Positions 1-5,976 of a stretch of DNA of 5,999 nt are shown here, piece by piece. This DNA is from Phycisphaeraceae bacterium (lineage in GTDB: Bacteria > Planctomycetota > Phycisphaerae > Phycisphaerales > Phycisphaeraceae): NCBI GenBank assembly GCA_020851395.1, contig JADZCW010000091.1:1-5999 (forward strand), written 5' to 3'. A program made the translations under genes and the position numbers. Every line of letters begins with the position of its first letter. The stretch's first letter is position 1. The notes under the pieces are model-generated. The model was not told where the DNA came from, did no database searches, and worked only from the letters and a program-made list of their open reading frames with translations.

Positions 1-56
1 TGCCCAGGCGTTGACGCTCGGCTTTCCCGCCTCACGCTCACGCCTCTCGGCCCAAC

Positions 57-62
57 AAGGAG
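57..62 (+). promoter_or_regulatory. Ribosome binding site of the four-helix membrane protein
   Basis: AAGGAG lies 8 bases before the ATG at 71. It decides the start, because the open frame runs further upstream to a TTG at 11 that has no such site and would add a polar, non-membrane stretch. Confidence 0.8.
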
Positions 63-70
63 ACGACACG

Positions 71-472
71 ATGAAATCGCTCGCCCCCGTCCGCGCCCTG
101 TTCGCCCTGGTCGGCCTCTACGACCTGGTAGGCGGAGCAGCCCTTCTGTTCTGGGCCAACGAACTGTACGCCGAGTCCGGCGTCGTGCCGCCGCGCCACA
201 TGGCTTATGCACGCTTCCCGGGCGCAATGGTCATCACCTTCGGCCTGATGGCCCTGGCCGTGGCCTGGCGGCCGCTGGCCAACCGCAACCTCATCCCTTT
301 CACCCTCCTGGCCAAGGTCTGCGTCGCGGCGATGATCTTCTACTATTGGTGGGCCAGCGGCATCAAGGACGTGTGGAAGCCCGTGGCCTTCGTGGACGTG
401 GTGCTGGTGGTGCTGATGGTCTGGGCCTGGGGCGCCATCTACAAGGCCAGCCGGCAGCAGACTCCGGCCTGA
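71..472 (+). CDS. Small four-helix integral membrane protein, function unknown
   Basis: The 133-residue product is almost entirely hydrophobic, with four likely membrane helices at about residues 9-29, 50-66, 75-95 and 104-124. Short polar loops join them. The first loop (about 30-49) carries a PPRH motif and the last loop carries a conserved-looking KDVWKP segment just before helix four. The tail is short, polar and basic (KASRQQ). The start at ATG 71 is supported by a strong Shine-Dalgarno site. No catalytic or metal-binding signature, signal peptide or transporter motif is visible. The protein has the look of the small uncharacterised four-helix membrane families found in planctomycetes and deltaproteobacteria, but I cannot name the family. 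It lies 116 bases before ychF on the same strand, and nothing links the two functionally. That it is a real membrane protein is secure; its role is not. Confidence 0.85.
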   Translation: MKSLAPVRALFALVGLYDLVGGAALLFWANELYAESGVVPPRHMAYARFPGAMVITFGLMALAVAWRPLANRNLIPFTLLAKVCVAAMIFYYWWASGIKDVWKPVAFVDVVLVVLMVWAWGAIYKASRQQTPA

Positions 473-588
473 TTCACGCCCGCACAATCCATCGGCCTGA
501 CAAGCCCGGATGCCCCAGGTCCGCGCTTCGGCTACACTCTTGCCCCTTGATCCGCCACTAGACCCCCCCCGCACCGGACCGATTCTCC

Positions 589-1665
589 ATGGAAGCAGGC
601 ATCATCGGTTTGTCCTATGTCGGCAAGACCACGCTCTTCAACGCGCTCACCGCCCTGGGCGTGGGCACGGCCGCCGGGGCCAAACCCAACATCGGCATGG
701 TCAAGGTGCCCGACCCGCGGCTGGCATTGCTCAACAAGTTCATCGAGACGCAGAAGATCGTCCCGGCCGACATCCAGCTCGTGGACGTGGCGGGACTGGT
801 CTCGGGCTCGAGCCAGGGCAAGGGCACGGGCAACAAGTTCCTCGCCCACCTGCGCAATGTCGATGCTCTGCTGCACGTCGTCCGCTGCTTCGAGGATCCC
901 GACGTGCCGCACATTCACGGCTCAGTCGACCCCGTCCGGGACGTCGAGGAGGTCGAGACGGAGCTGGCCATCGCCGACCTGGAGGTGGTCGAGAATTCGA
1001 TCAAGAACACCGAGCGAAAAGCCCGCACAGGCGACAAGGAGCAGAAGGGCCGGCTCGTGCTCCTGCAGAAGTGCGCCGACGCCCTGGGGCAGGGCACGCC
1101 GATCTCCGCCGCGGGGCTGACGCCCGAGCAGCTCCACGAGCTCAAAAGCTACGCCCTCTTGACCGCCAAGCCCGTGCTCTACGTAGCGAACATCTCCGAG
1201 AACGATCTTTCCGCCCAGAGCCCGCTGGTCAAGAAGCTCGATGCCTACGCGGCCAAGCGCGGGATCCTGGTGGTGTCGACCTGCTGCAAGCTCGAGGCGG
1301 AGCTGTCCGAGCTGCCCGAGTCCGAGCGGGGTGAGATGCTCGCGGGGATGGGCCTTAGCGAGCCCGCCCTGGCCGTCGTGGCCCGCGCGGCCTACAAGGT
1401 GCTGGGCCTGCAATCCTTTTTCACCGCCGGCCCTAAGGAGATCAAGGCCTGGACCATCCGCATCGGCGCCCCGGCGCCCGAGGCGGCCGGCGTGATCCAC
1501 TCGGACATCCAGCGCGGCTTCATCCGGGCCGAGATCTACTCCGTCAGCGACCTCGAGAAGCACAAGACCGAGGCCGCGATCAAGCACGCCGGCAAGATGC
1601 GCGTCGAGGGCAAGGACTACGTCATGCAGGACGGCGACGTCTGCCACTTCCTCTTCAACGTGTGA
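589..1665 (+). CDS. ychF: YchF/OLA1 family ATPase (Obg-related translation factor)
   Basis: The product has 358 residues; E. coli YchF has 363. It is an Obg-related P-loop ATPase that binds the ribosome and is linked to stress responses. Domains in order: P-loop G1 at residues 7-14 (GLSYVGKT), G3 DVAGLV at 66-71, the G4 position NISE at 201-204, a helical insertion at about 115-190, and a C-terminal TGS/DUF933 domain at about 275-358 (FFTAGPKE through GKDYVMQDGDV to the FLFNV end). His108 aligns with the catalytic His114 of E. coli. NxxE instead of NKxD at G4 is the family's known basis for ATP over GTP preference. Two departures stand out: the P-loop has SY where PN is usual, and switch I is about four residues shorter, losing the FPFCTIEPN-type segment. 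The ATG at 589 has no strong Shine-Dalgarno site, only a weak CGGA about 10 bases upstream. The gap to the previous gene (473-588) shows no convincing promoter. Confidence 0.96.
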   Translation: MEAGIIGLSYVGKTTLFNALTALGVGTAAGAKPNIGMVKVPDPRLALLNKFIETQKIVPADIQLVDVAGLVSGSSQGKGTGNKFLAHLRNVDALLHVVRCFEDPDVPHIHGSVDPVRDVEEVETELAIADLEVVENSIKNTERKARTGDKEQKGRLVLLQKCADALGQGTPISAAGLTPEQLHELKSYALLTAKPVLYVANISENDLSAQSPLVKKLDAYAAKRGILVVSTCCKLEAELSELPESERGEMLAGMGLSEPALAVVARAAYKVLGLQSFFTAGPKEIKAWTIRIGAPAPEAAGVIHSDIQRGFIRAEIYSVSDLEKHKTEAAIKHAGKMRVEGKDYVMQDGDVCHFLFNV

Positions 1666-1685
1666 TCCGCGGGGGGCCGCTCGGA
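1666..1685 (+). terminator. Possible GC-rich hairpin after ychF
   Basis: Immediately after the ychF stop, GCGG (1669-1672) pairs with CCGC (1677-1680) across a GGGG loop. Flanking TCC/GGA can extend the stem if two bases bulge. No T-run follows, so this is at best an imperfect intrinsic terminator. Its place between two convergent genes is the main support. Confidence 0.3.
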
Positions 1686-1716
1686 CGCCGATCCACCCCA
1701 CCATCCCTCATGCCCG

Positions 1717-2862
1717 CTAATCCAGGCTCGTGCGCCCGCGGTACTCCGACGGGGTCATGTTCATCTCGCGGCGGAAGAACTTGCTCATCGACGCGGCGTC
1801 CGGGAAACCGCAGTCCTCGGCCACCCGGCTCATAGGGTCGTCGGTGTTCTCGAGCTTTCGACGGAGCTTGTCGAGTTTGGCGCGGGCGATGGCGGCGGCG
1901 GGGCTGATGCCCAGTGACGCGGCGAAGCGCTGCTCGAGCCTGCGGCGAGACAGGTCCAGCAGCGTCAAAAGGTCCTCAACCTCCAGCGTCTCGCAGGCGT
2001 GCTTGCGGATGTGCTCGAGGGCCTTGACCACCACCGGGTCGTCCACGGCCAGCATCTCCGACGACCGGCGGACGGCCACGCTCTTGGGCCAGACCAGCGT
2101 GGCGCGGGGGATGTCCGTCTTGCCCGCGATCATGCGGTCCAGCAGCATCGCCGCCTCGAACCCGATCCGTTCGGAGCTGATGGCGAGGCTCGAAATCGGC
2201 ACCCGGCACAGGTCGCAGACCATCTCGTCGTTGTCGACCCCGACGATGGCCATGTCCTGCGGCACGCGAAGCCCCGCGTCGAGCGCCGCGGCGATGGTGT
2301 CCCGCCCCGTGATGTCGTTCTGGGCCAGCACCCCAAACGGCCGGGGCAGCTTCGAGAGCCATTGCTGAAGGTCCTCGATCGGCGAGGTCTCCTGTGACTG
2401 GAACTCGGCCGTCTCGAAGCCCGCCTCCCGCACGCGCTCGACGAAGCCCTTGCATCGCTGCGAGGCGTACCACTGCTCGCGCTGGCCGACAAAGGCGAAG
2501 TGCCTCAGCCCCAGGTCCAGAAGGCACTCCGCCACCCGCCGGCCGATCTCGATGTTGTCGCTTCCGACCGACGGCAGAGGGTGGTCCGGCCGATTGTCCG
2601 CCACGTTCACCGCCACGCGCCCGGCCTCGGTCAGCACGCGCCCCACTTCGGGGTTGATCGCCTGGATCAGGATCGCATGGGCCTCCGACGCCAGCAGGTT
2701 GCGGCTGTCCCACACCGGCACGAGCTGCACCACCCAGCTCGGATGGTCGCGCACGAACCGCGTCACCCCGCGCAGGATCCCACGCCCGTAGGCCACGGAG
2801 ATATCCAACGACACCAGAACATGATGTTCCGCCATGAGCGCCAAACTAGGCATCTTGAGCAT
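1717..2862 (-). CDS. XylR-type transcriptional regulator: sugar-binding domain plus AraC HTH
   Basis: From the chosen start the product has 381 residues, close to E. coli XylR (392). Residues about 14-270 form a periplasmic-binding/LacI-like sensor. It opens with a hydrophobic strand and an AYGRGILRGV motif and later has GVDNDE and an IGFEAAMLLDRM helix. Residues about 279-381 are an AraC/XylS DNA-binding domain with two helix-turn-helices (about 295-314 and 344-371), including VAEDCGF, KFFRREM and MTPSEYR. Such proteins bind a sugar in the cytoplasm and control carbohydrate genes; the ligand here cannot be read from sequence. The frame stays open to 3000, but the extra N-terminus is not family-like and would cover the divergent promoter region, so I prefer ATG 2862. 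ATG 2853 and ATG 2835 are also possible. The gene is divergent from the surface protein at 3037, an obvious candidate target besides itself. Confidence 0.93.
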   Translation of the reverse strand: MLKMPSLALMAEHHVLVSLDISVAYGRGILRGVTRFVRDHPSWVVQLVPVWDSRNLLASEAHAILIQAINPEVGRVLTEAGRVAVNVADNRPDHPLPSVGSDNIEIGRRVAECLLDLGLRHFAFVGQREQWYASQRCKGFVERVREAGFETAEFQSQETSPIEDLQQWLSKLPRPFGVLAQNDITGRDTIAAALDAGLRVPQDMAIVGVDNDEMVCDLCRVPISSLAISSERIGFEAAMLLDRMIAGKTDIPRATLVWPKSVAVRRSSEMLAVDDPVVVKALEHIRKHACETLEVEDLLTLLDLSRRRLEQRFAASLGISPAAAIARAKLDKLRRKLENTDDPMSRVAEDCGFPDAASMSKFFRREMNMTPSEYRGRTSLD

Positions 2863-2907
2863 TTCAGGCAAGTTCCACCCACCGGCTACAACTCTGTCGC
2901 GTAATCC

Positions 2908-2936
2908 TTGGTCCGTCCGCCCCCGCGCGGTATCAT
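2908..2936 (+). promoter_or_regulatory. Candidate promoter for the surface-protein gene
   Basis: TTGGTC (2908-2913) and TATCAT (2931-2936) are separated by 17 bases. The -10 matches the consensus at five of six positions and the -35 at three. It would give a leader of roughly 94 bases before the GTG at 3037. This is a sigma-70-like reading of a planctomycete sequence, so it is tentative. Confidence 0.4.
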
Positions 2937-2939
2937 CAG

Positions 2940-2968
2940 ATTGGAATGCAGTTTGTCTTCTCAGTGAA
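2940..2968 (-). promoter_or_regulatory. Candidate promoter for the XylR-type regulator
   Basis: On the minus strand TTCACT (plus positions 2963-2968) and TCCAAT (2940-2945) are 17 bases apart, each matching four of six consensus bases. Transcription would begin near 2933, about 70 bases before the preferred ATG at 2862. That fits this start and not the longer open frame from 3000. The match is weak. Confidence 0.28.
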
Positions 2969-2976
2969 TTGATGAG
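2960..2976. promoter_or_regulatory. Imperfect palindrome, possible operator
   Basis: CTCA-N9-TGAG forms a dyad (CTCAGTGAATTGATGAG), with one extra paired A/T next to the centre. It overlaps the candidate -35 of the regulator gene and lies downstream of the candidate surface-protein promoter. Binding by the regulator is only a guess, since AraC-type domains often use direct repeats instead of dyads. Confidence 0.2.
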
Positions 2977-3024
2977 TCTTGTCGAGCGGGTCGCCCCCAA
3001 CGTCCTGGCCGCGTTATCGTGGAA

Positions 3025-3029
3025 GGGAG
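3025..3029 (+). promoter_or_regulatory. Ribosome binding site that fixes the GTG start at 3037
   Basis: GGGAG, within GGAAGGGAG (3021-3029), sits 7 bases before GTG 3037. An upstream in-frame GTG at 3019 would place this site inside the coding region, so 3037 is the better start. Confidence 0.75.
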
Positions 3030-3036
3030 AATCAAC

Positions 3037-4935
3037 GTGATCCAGCGGTTCCTCACCGTGCCCCTGTGGGCGACTCTGATCCTGATCCTGGCAATCACTG
3101 GGCGAGCGGGAGGCGTTCTGTGCGTTTGGACGGGACCGTCCGACGCCACCGCCGACTGGTCCGACGTCAGCCGCTGGAGCCCGCGTCTGCCCGGCTCGAC
3201 CGACGAGGCGTGGTTCATCGAGGGAAACGCCACCCTCACCTCCGGCGACCCGACCGTCACCTTCTTCAGCCTGGCCAACTACGACCAGTCAACGACCAGC
3301 TTCTCCCACTACGCGACCTCGCTGACCACCACCTCCACCGTGCAGATCTCCGACGGGGGCATTTACTGGATGCACGACAGCAACGCGAGCCTGACCGCCG
3401 CGGCGATCCACATGGCCTCGAGTCCCGGCGCCGTCTTCCGCCCCACCTTCATGCAGCTTGACGGCAGCGTCCACATCCTCGGCCGTGGATGGATCGACTC
3501 CTCCACCGGATACTCCATGCTCGGGGGGGACTTCCGGGCCGATGACATGCTCGAGATCGGCTCGACCAGCTCGGGGCAGTTCAGTCAGTTTCATGGCGAG
3601 GCCCGCTTCAATGATTTCCTGCTGTTGGGCTACTACTACGCCAAGGGTAATGGCAACTTCGACCTCTGGGACGGAACACTTCACAACTGGTCCGCCTGGG
3701 TCGGCGGCGCCGGTCGCGGGGCCGTCGAACAGCACGGCGGCACGCACGACGCCGAGTACCTGACGATCATCGACCGGTACGAGATGTCGGGCGGGACGCT
3801 GACGGCCGACTACCTGCGCGTCCGCGGCGGCGCGGTCGGCGAGCATCGCTACCGGCAGGACGGCGGCGCCGCGAGCCTCGGCCAGCTTTACATCGGCGAG
3901 ACTGTCGCCGCCGGGCAGGCCAAGCTCGACCTCGATGGCGGAGACCTCCAGGCCCTGACCCTTTTCCTGGGTTACCAAGGCCATGGCGTGATGACCCAGA
4001 CGGCCGGCGAGTATCACAGCGTCCACGGCGCCGTCCTGGGCTTCGCCGCCGGCTCATCGGGCACGCTCAAGCTCCAGGGCGGGCAATTCCGCACCCCCGC
4101 CATGGTCGTCGGGCTCAACGGCCAAGGTCGCGTCGAATTAACCGCCGATGCCGGCCTGCACATCAATGGCCAGTGGGCGCGATTCGGCCCGCAGAGCTCG
4201 CTGGCCGCCACGCCTGGATCGGCCATCGACCTGCACGCGGCGGACTTCGAGATGACCTCCAGCGACAAGTCCGCCTTCAAAGACCTGTCGCTGGTCCGGC
4301 TTCGCATGCACGAATCCCGCCCGGCCGACCCGCAGGTCGAGGTCGCCGGCGTCGATGGGGGCCGTGCCCTGCCCGCCTTCAAGGACAACTTCACCCTCGG
4401 CACGCTCGAACTCCTGCCGCAAGGCCAGGACGACGTCATGCCCGCCTCGGTCGTGCTGGTCGATGAGTCCGTCAACGGCCCGACCCCGCCCGGCTCCGAG
4501 GTCCTTTACGTCAAGCACCTGATTCTCGGCCTGGACACGGACCTCTACCTCAATGGTCGGAAGGTCTACTACCAGCGTCTGACCGACCTCGGCGGCACGA
4601 TCCACCTCGACGGCGGATCGTTGATCCAGGCCGACATCTTCCTCGGTGACCTCAACGGCGACGGGCTCGTCAACGTCCAGGACATCAACCCCTTCATCCT
4701 GGCCCTGACCAGCAGCCCGGCCTACGAGCAGCAGTTCTACTGGCTCGACCGCGTCGCCGTCGGCGACCTGAGCGGTGACGGCGCAGTCAACGTGCAAGAC
4801 ATCAACCCCTTCATCGCGGCGCTGACCGCGTCCTCCGGACCGGGTGCCGACACCTCATCGCTGATGGCCCTCGTGCCCGAGCCCGTCGGCCTGGGGCTGG
4901 CCCCCGTCCTGCTGATCCTGCGCCGTCGTCGCTGA
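3037..4935 (+). CDS. Secreted PEP-CTERM protein with beta repeats and dockerin-like motifs
   Basis: The 632-residue product starts at GTG. Residues 1-24 look like a Sec signal peptide: IQR, then a hydrophobic core at 5-20, with a possible cleavage after GRA. A WTGPSD motif at 31-36 opens the mature part. Residues about 168-385 hold roughly nine glycine-rich beta-strand repeats of 18-25 residues built around an L-x-I/L-G core (LEIG, LLLG, LYIG, LFLG and similar), suggesting a beta-helix. Two dockerin-like calcium motifs follow at 537-557 and 576-596. The C-terminus is a PEP-CTERM signal: VPEP at 613-616, a short hydrophobic segment, then RRRR at 629-632. In this class an exosortase in the inner membrane recognises the tail and sorts the protein to the cell surface. 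No catalytic motif is apparent, so a structural, adhesive or glycan-binding surface role is inferred. The gene is divergent from a sugar-sensing regulator and convergent with the aminotransferase gene. Confidence 0.92.
   Translation: MIQRFLTVPLWATLILILAITGRAGGVLCVWTGPSDATADWSDVSRWSPRLPGSTDEAWFIEGNATLTSGDPTVTFFSLANYDQSTTSFSHYATSLTTTSTVQISDGGIYWMHDSNASLTAAAIHMASSPGAVFRPTFMQLDGSVHILGRGWIDSSTGYSMLGGDFRADDMLEIGSTSSGQFSQFHGEARFNDFLLLGYYYAKGNGNFDLWDGTLHNWSAWVGGAGRGAVEQHGGTHDAEYLTIIDRYEMSGGTLTADYLRVRGGAVGEHRYRQDGGAASLGQLYIGETVAAGQAKLDLDGGDLQALTLFLGYQGHGVMTQTAGEYHSVHGAVLGFAAGSSGTLKLQGGQFRTPAMVVGLNGQGRVELTADAGLHINGQWARFGPQSSLAATPGSAIDLHAADFEMTSSDKSAFKDLSLVRLRMHESRPADPQVEVAGVDGGRALPAFKDNFTLGTLELLPQGQDDVMPASVVLVDESVNGPTPPGSEVLYVKHLILGLDTDLYLNGRKVYYQRLTDLGGTIHLDGGSLIQADIFLGDLNGDGLVNVQDINPFILALTSSPAYEQQFYWLDRVAVGDLSGDGAVNVQDINPFIAALTASSGPGADTSSLMALVPEPVGLGLAPVLLILRRRR
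3538..4191 (+). repeat. Glycine-rich beta-strand repeat region in the surface protein
   Basis: This stretch codes for about nine degenerate repeats of 18-25 residues. Each has a hydrophobic L-x-I/L-G core followed by a G-rich turn and often a Q-x-GG, SGG or DGG step. The spacing between successive cores is about 23, 25, 22, 18, 23, 25, 23 and 24 residues, consistent with rungs of a right-handed beta-helix. The repetition is at protein level; the DNA copies have diverged. Confidence 0.7.
4645..4707 (+). repeat. Dockerin-like calcium motif 1
   Basis: Residues 537-557 begin GDLNGDGLVNVQDINPF. They show the D-x-N-x-D-G-x-V-N-x-x-D pattern of a calcium-binding dockerin/EF-hand loop, followed by the helix. 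Confidence 0.85.
4762..4824 (+). repeat. Dockerin-like calcium motif 2
   Basis: Residues 576-596 begin GDLSGDGAVNVQDINPF, with Ser in place of the loop Asn of motif 1. The core GACATCAACCCCTTCATC (4798-4815) is identical at DNA level to 4681-4698 in motif 1, exactly 117 bases (39 codons) apart. Confidence 0.85.
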
Positions 4936-4944
4936 TCGATCAGC
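4931..4944. other. Perfect 14-base palindrome spanning two facing stop codons
   Basis: GCTGATCGATCAGC is its own reverse complement. The TGA of the surface protein (4933-4935) and the TGA of the aminotransferase gene (4940-4942 on the minus strand) are placed symmetrically in it. As RNA it could fold as a 5-base stem with a TCGA loop, but no T-run is present on either side. Confidence 0.6.
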
Positions 4945-5836
4945 CGGCCGTCTCGTCCGCCACCAGGTCCAGGACCGCCTGGCGGATCTCCCGGGTCAGC
5001 GCACCGGCCGTGCCGTCGCCGACGACCTCACGCTCGACTTTCGTCACCGGCAACACCAGCCACATCGAATTCGTCAGGAAGACCTCGTCAGCACCGAGCA
5101 GGTCCTCGACGCTGAGCATCTGCCTCCGCACCGCCCACCGCTTGGCCTGGGCGATGGCCAGCACCGCCGCCCGCGTCACCCCCGGCAGGACCGGGGCGTG
5201 CAATGCTCCGGACTCCTCCTCACCATGAGCAATGGGCGTCAGAAGCGTGCCGTCCTTTATCAGAAAGACGTTGCTCACCGCCCCGCTGGCCAGGTGGTTG
5301 GTCAGATTCAGCCAAATGGCCTCCCCCGCCCCGACGCTCGCCGCCTGGCGAAGCGTCCGCAGACGTTGCCAGTAATTAAGCGTCTTGTGGCCGCTCATGG
5401 GGTCGAACGGGCTGGCCATCGGCGGGGTCACCAGGACCGTGACGCCCTTCTCGAAGTAGGCCGGGTCGTACTCCGTCGGCGGCTGGGCCACGACCATGAC
5501 CGTCGGCACCGGCGGCGGCTGGTTCGGCGCCGGGGGCTTGAGCATGGACATCGAGCCGGGGGTGATCGTCAGCCGCACGCGGGCCCGGTCCATGCCGTTG
5601 GCCGCCAGCGTCTGCCGCACCGCGTCGGCCAGCTTGCCCTTGTCCAGCTCGCGGGCCAGGCCAAGCTCCTTGGCGCTCTTTTCCAGACGGACTAGGTGCT
5701 CCTGAAGCCGGAAGACCTTGCCGCTGACGGCGTTCATCGTCTCGAACAGGCCCATCGCATGCTGGAAACCCGCGTCGTCAAAGGGGATGGATGCCGATTC
5801 GTGCTCGACGAGCCGGCCCTGGAGGTAAACCTTCAT
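4940..5836 (-). CDS. Fold-type IV PLP-dependent aminotransferase or lyase
   Basis: The 298-residue product belongs to the class IV aminotransferase family, which includes branched-chain aminotransferase, D-amino acid aminotransferase and aminodeoxychorismate lyase. Visible landmarks are DDAGFQHAMGLFETM near the N-terminus (20-34), HLVRLEKS with the phosphate-binding Arg50, the Schiff-base lysine Lys151 in GHKTLNYW, the phosphate-loop motif LPGVTR at 217-222, and EVFLTNSMWLVLPV at 251-263. The striking departure is residue 184. The motif normally reading (T/A)EG-x-x-SN is ASGAVSN, so the Glu that contacts the PLP pyridine nitrogen is Ser. A proline-rich insert (PPAPNQPPPVP) lies at about 101-111. 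I chose ATG 5836 because MKVYLQGRLV matches the family N-terminus and AAAGGG lies 5 bases upstream; the frame extends to 5881 without support. The substrate cannot be assigned, and neither neighbour points to a pathway. Confidence 0.93.
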   Translation of the reverse strand: MKVYLQGRLVEHESASIPFDDAGFQHAMGLFETMNAVSGKVFRLQEHLVRLEKSAKELGLARELDKGKLADAVRQTLAANGMDRARVRLTITPGSMSMLKPPAPNQPPPVPTVMVVAQPPTEYDPAYFEKGVTVLVTPPMASPFDPMSGHKTLNYWQRLRTLRQAASVGAGEAIWLNLTNHLASGAVSNVFLIKDGTLLTPIAHGEEESGALHAPVLPGVTRAAVLAIAQAKRWAVRRQMLSVEDLLGADEVFLTNSMWLVLPVTKVEREVVGDGTAGALTREIRQAVLDLVADETAG

Positions 5837-5878
5837 GCGAACCCTTTCTGGCTGCCCTGCCCGGTCTTGCGCCGGCCC

Positions 5879-5902
5879 CAAACGTACTTCCGGGGGCGTT
5901 TG
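5879..5902. repeat. Short inverted repeat upstream of rpmE
   Basis: CAAACG (5879-5884) and CGTTTG (5897-5902) form a 6-base inverted repeat with a 12-base loop. The right arm overlaps the candidate rpmE -35 element. It could be a protein-binding dyad or chance. Confidence 0.3.
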
Positions 5903-5927
5903 CGGCCAATCGTGAATCGTCTATAAT
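5899..5927 (+). promoter_or_regulatory. Promoter of rpmE
   Basis: A perfect TATAAT (5922-5927) follows TTTGCG (5899-5904) at a 17-base spacing. The -35 is weak (three of six bases). Transcription would start near 5934, giving a leader of about 43 bases before the L31 start codon. The same A/T-rich block reads TATTAT on the minus strand, but no matching -35 for the aminotransferase gene is visible. Confidence 0.7.
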
Positions 5928-5962
5928 ACAGGACTCACCCCAGGGTTGGCTTATCGACCCCG

Positions 5963-5968
5963 AAGGAG
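5963..5968 (+). promoter_or_regulatory. Ribosome binding site of rpmE
   Basis: AAGGAG lies 8 bases before ATG 5977. It supports a true start for a gene of which only 23 bases are in the window. Confidence 0.8.
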
Positions 5969-5976
5969 CCTCGGCC

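Noticed and set aside
11..70. Upstream start (TTG at 11) for the membrane protein, and TTGACG at 11-16 as a -35 element
   Set aside because: ATG 71 has a strong Shine-Dalgarno site, and no -10 element is visible 16-18 bases after the TTGACG.
563..570. Run of eight C before ychF as a phase-variation tract
   Set aside because: It is short, lies 18 bases upstream of the start codon outside any coding frame, and is unremarkable in this GC-rich context.
473..588. Promoter for ychF, with TACACT (533-538) as -10 and CTGACA (497-502) as -35
   Set aside because: The two elements are 30 bases apart, far from a working spacing, and no other -35 fits.
1730..2904. Long open frames on the plus strand across the regulator gene (such as 1730-2368 and 2500-2904)
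   Set aside because: They are mirror frames of a clearly conserved minus-strand gene in high-GC DNA, with Arg/Ser/Pro-rich products lacking domains.
2863..3000. N-terminal extension of the XylR-type regulator up to 3000
   Set aside because: The added 46 residues have no family-like sequence and would cover nearly all of the divergent promoter region; the sensor domain begins just after the ATG at 2862.
3289..4797. Long minus-strand open frames under the surface protein (3289-4026 and 4138-4797)
   Set aside because: High-GC shadow frames with low-complexity products; the plus strand has a signal peptide, calcium motifs and a sorting tail in one frame.
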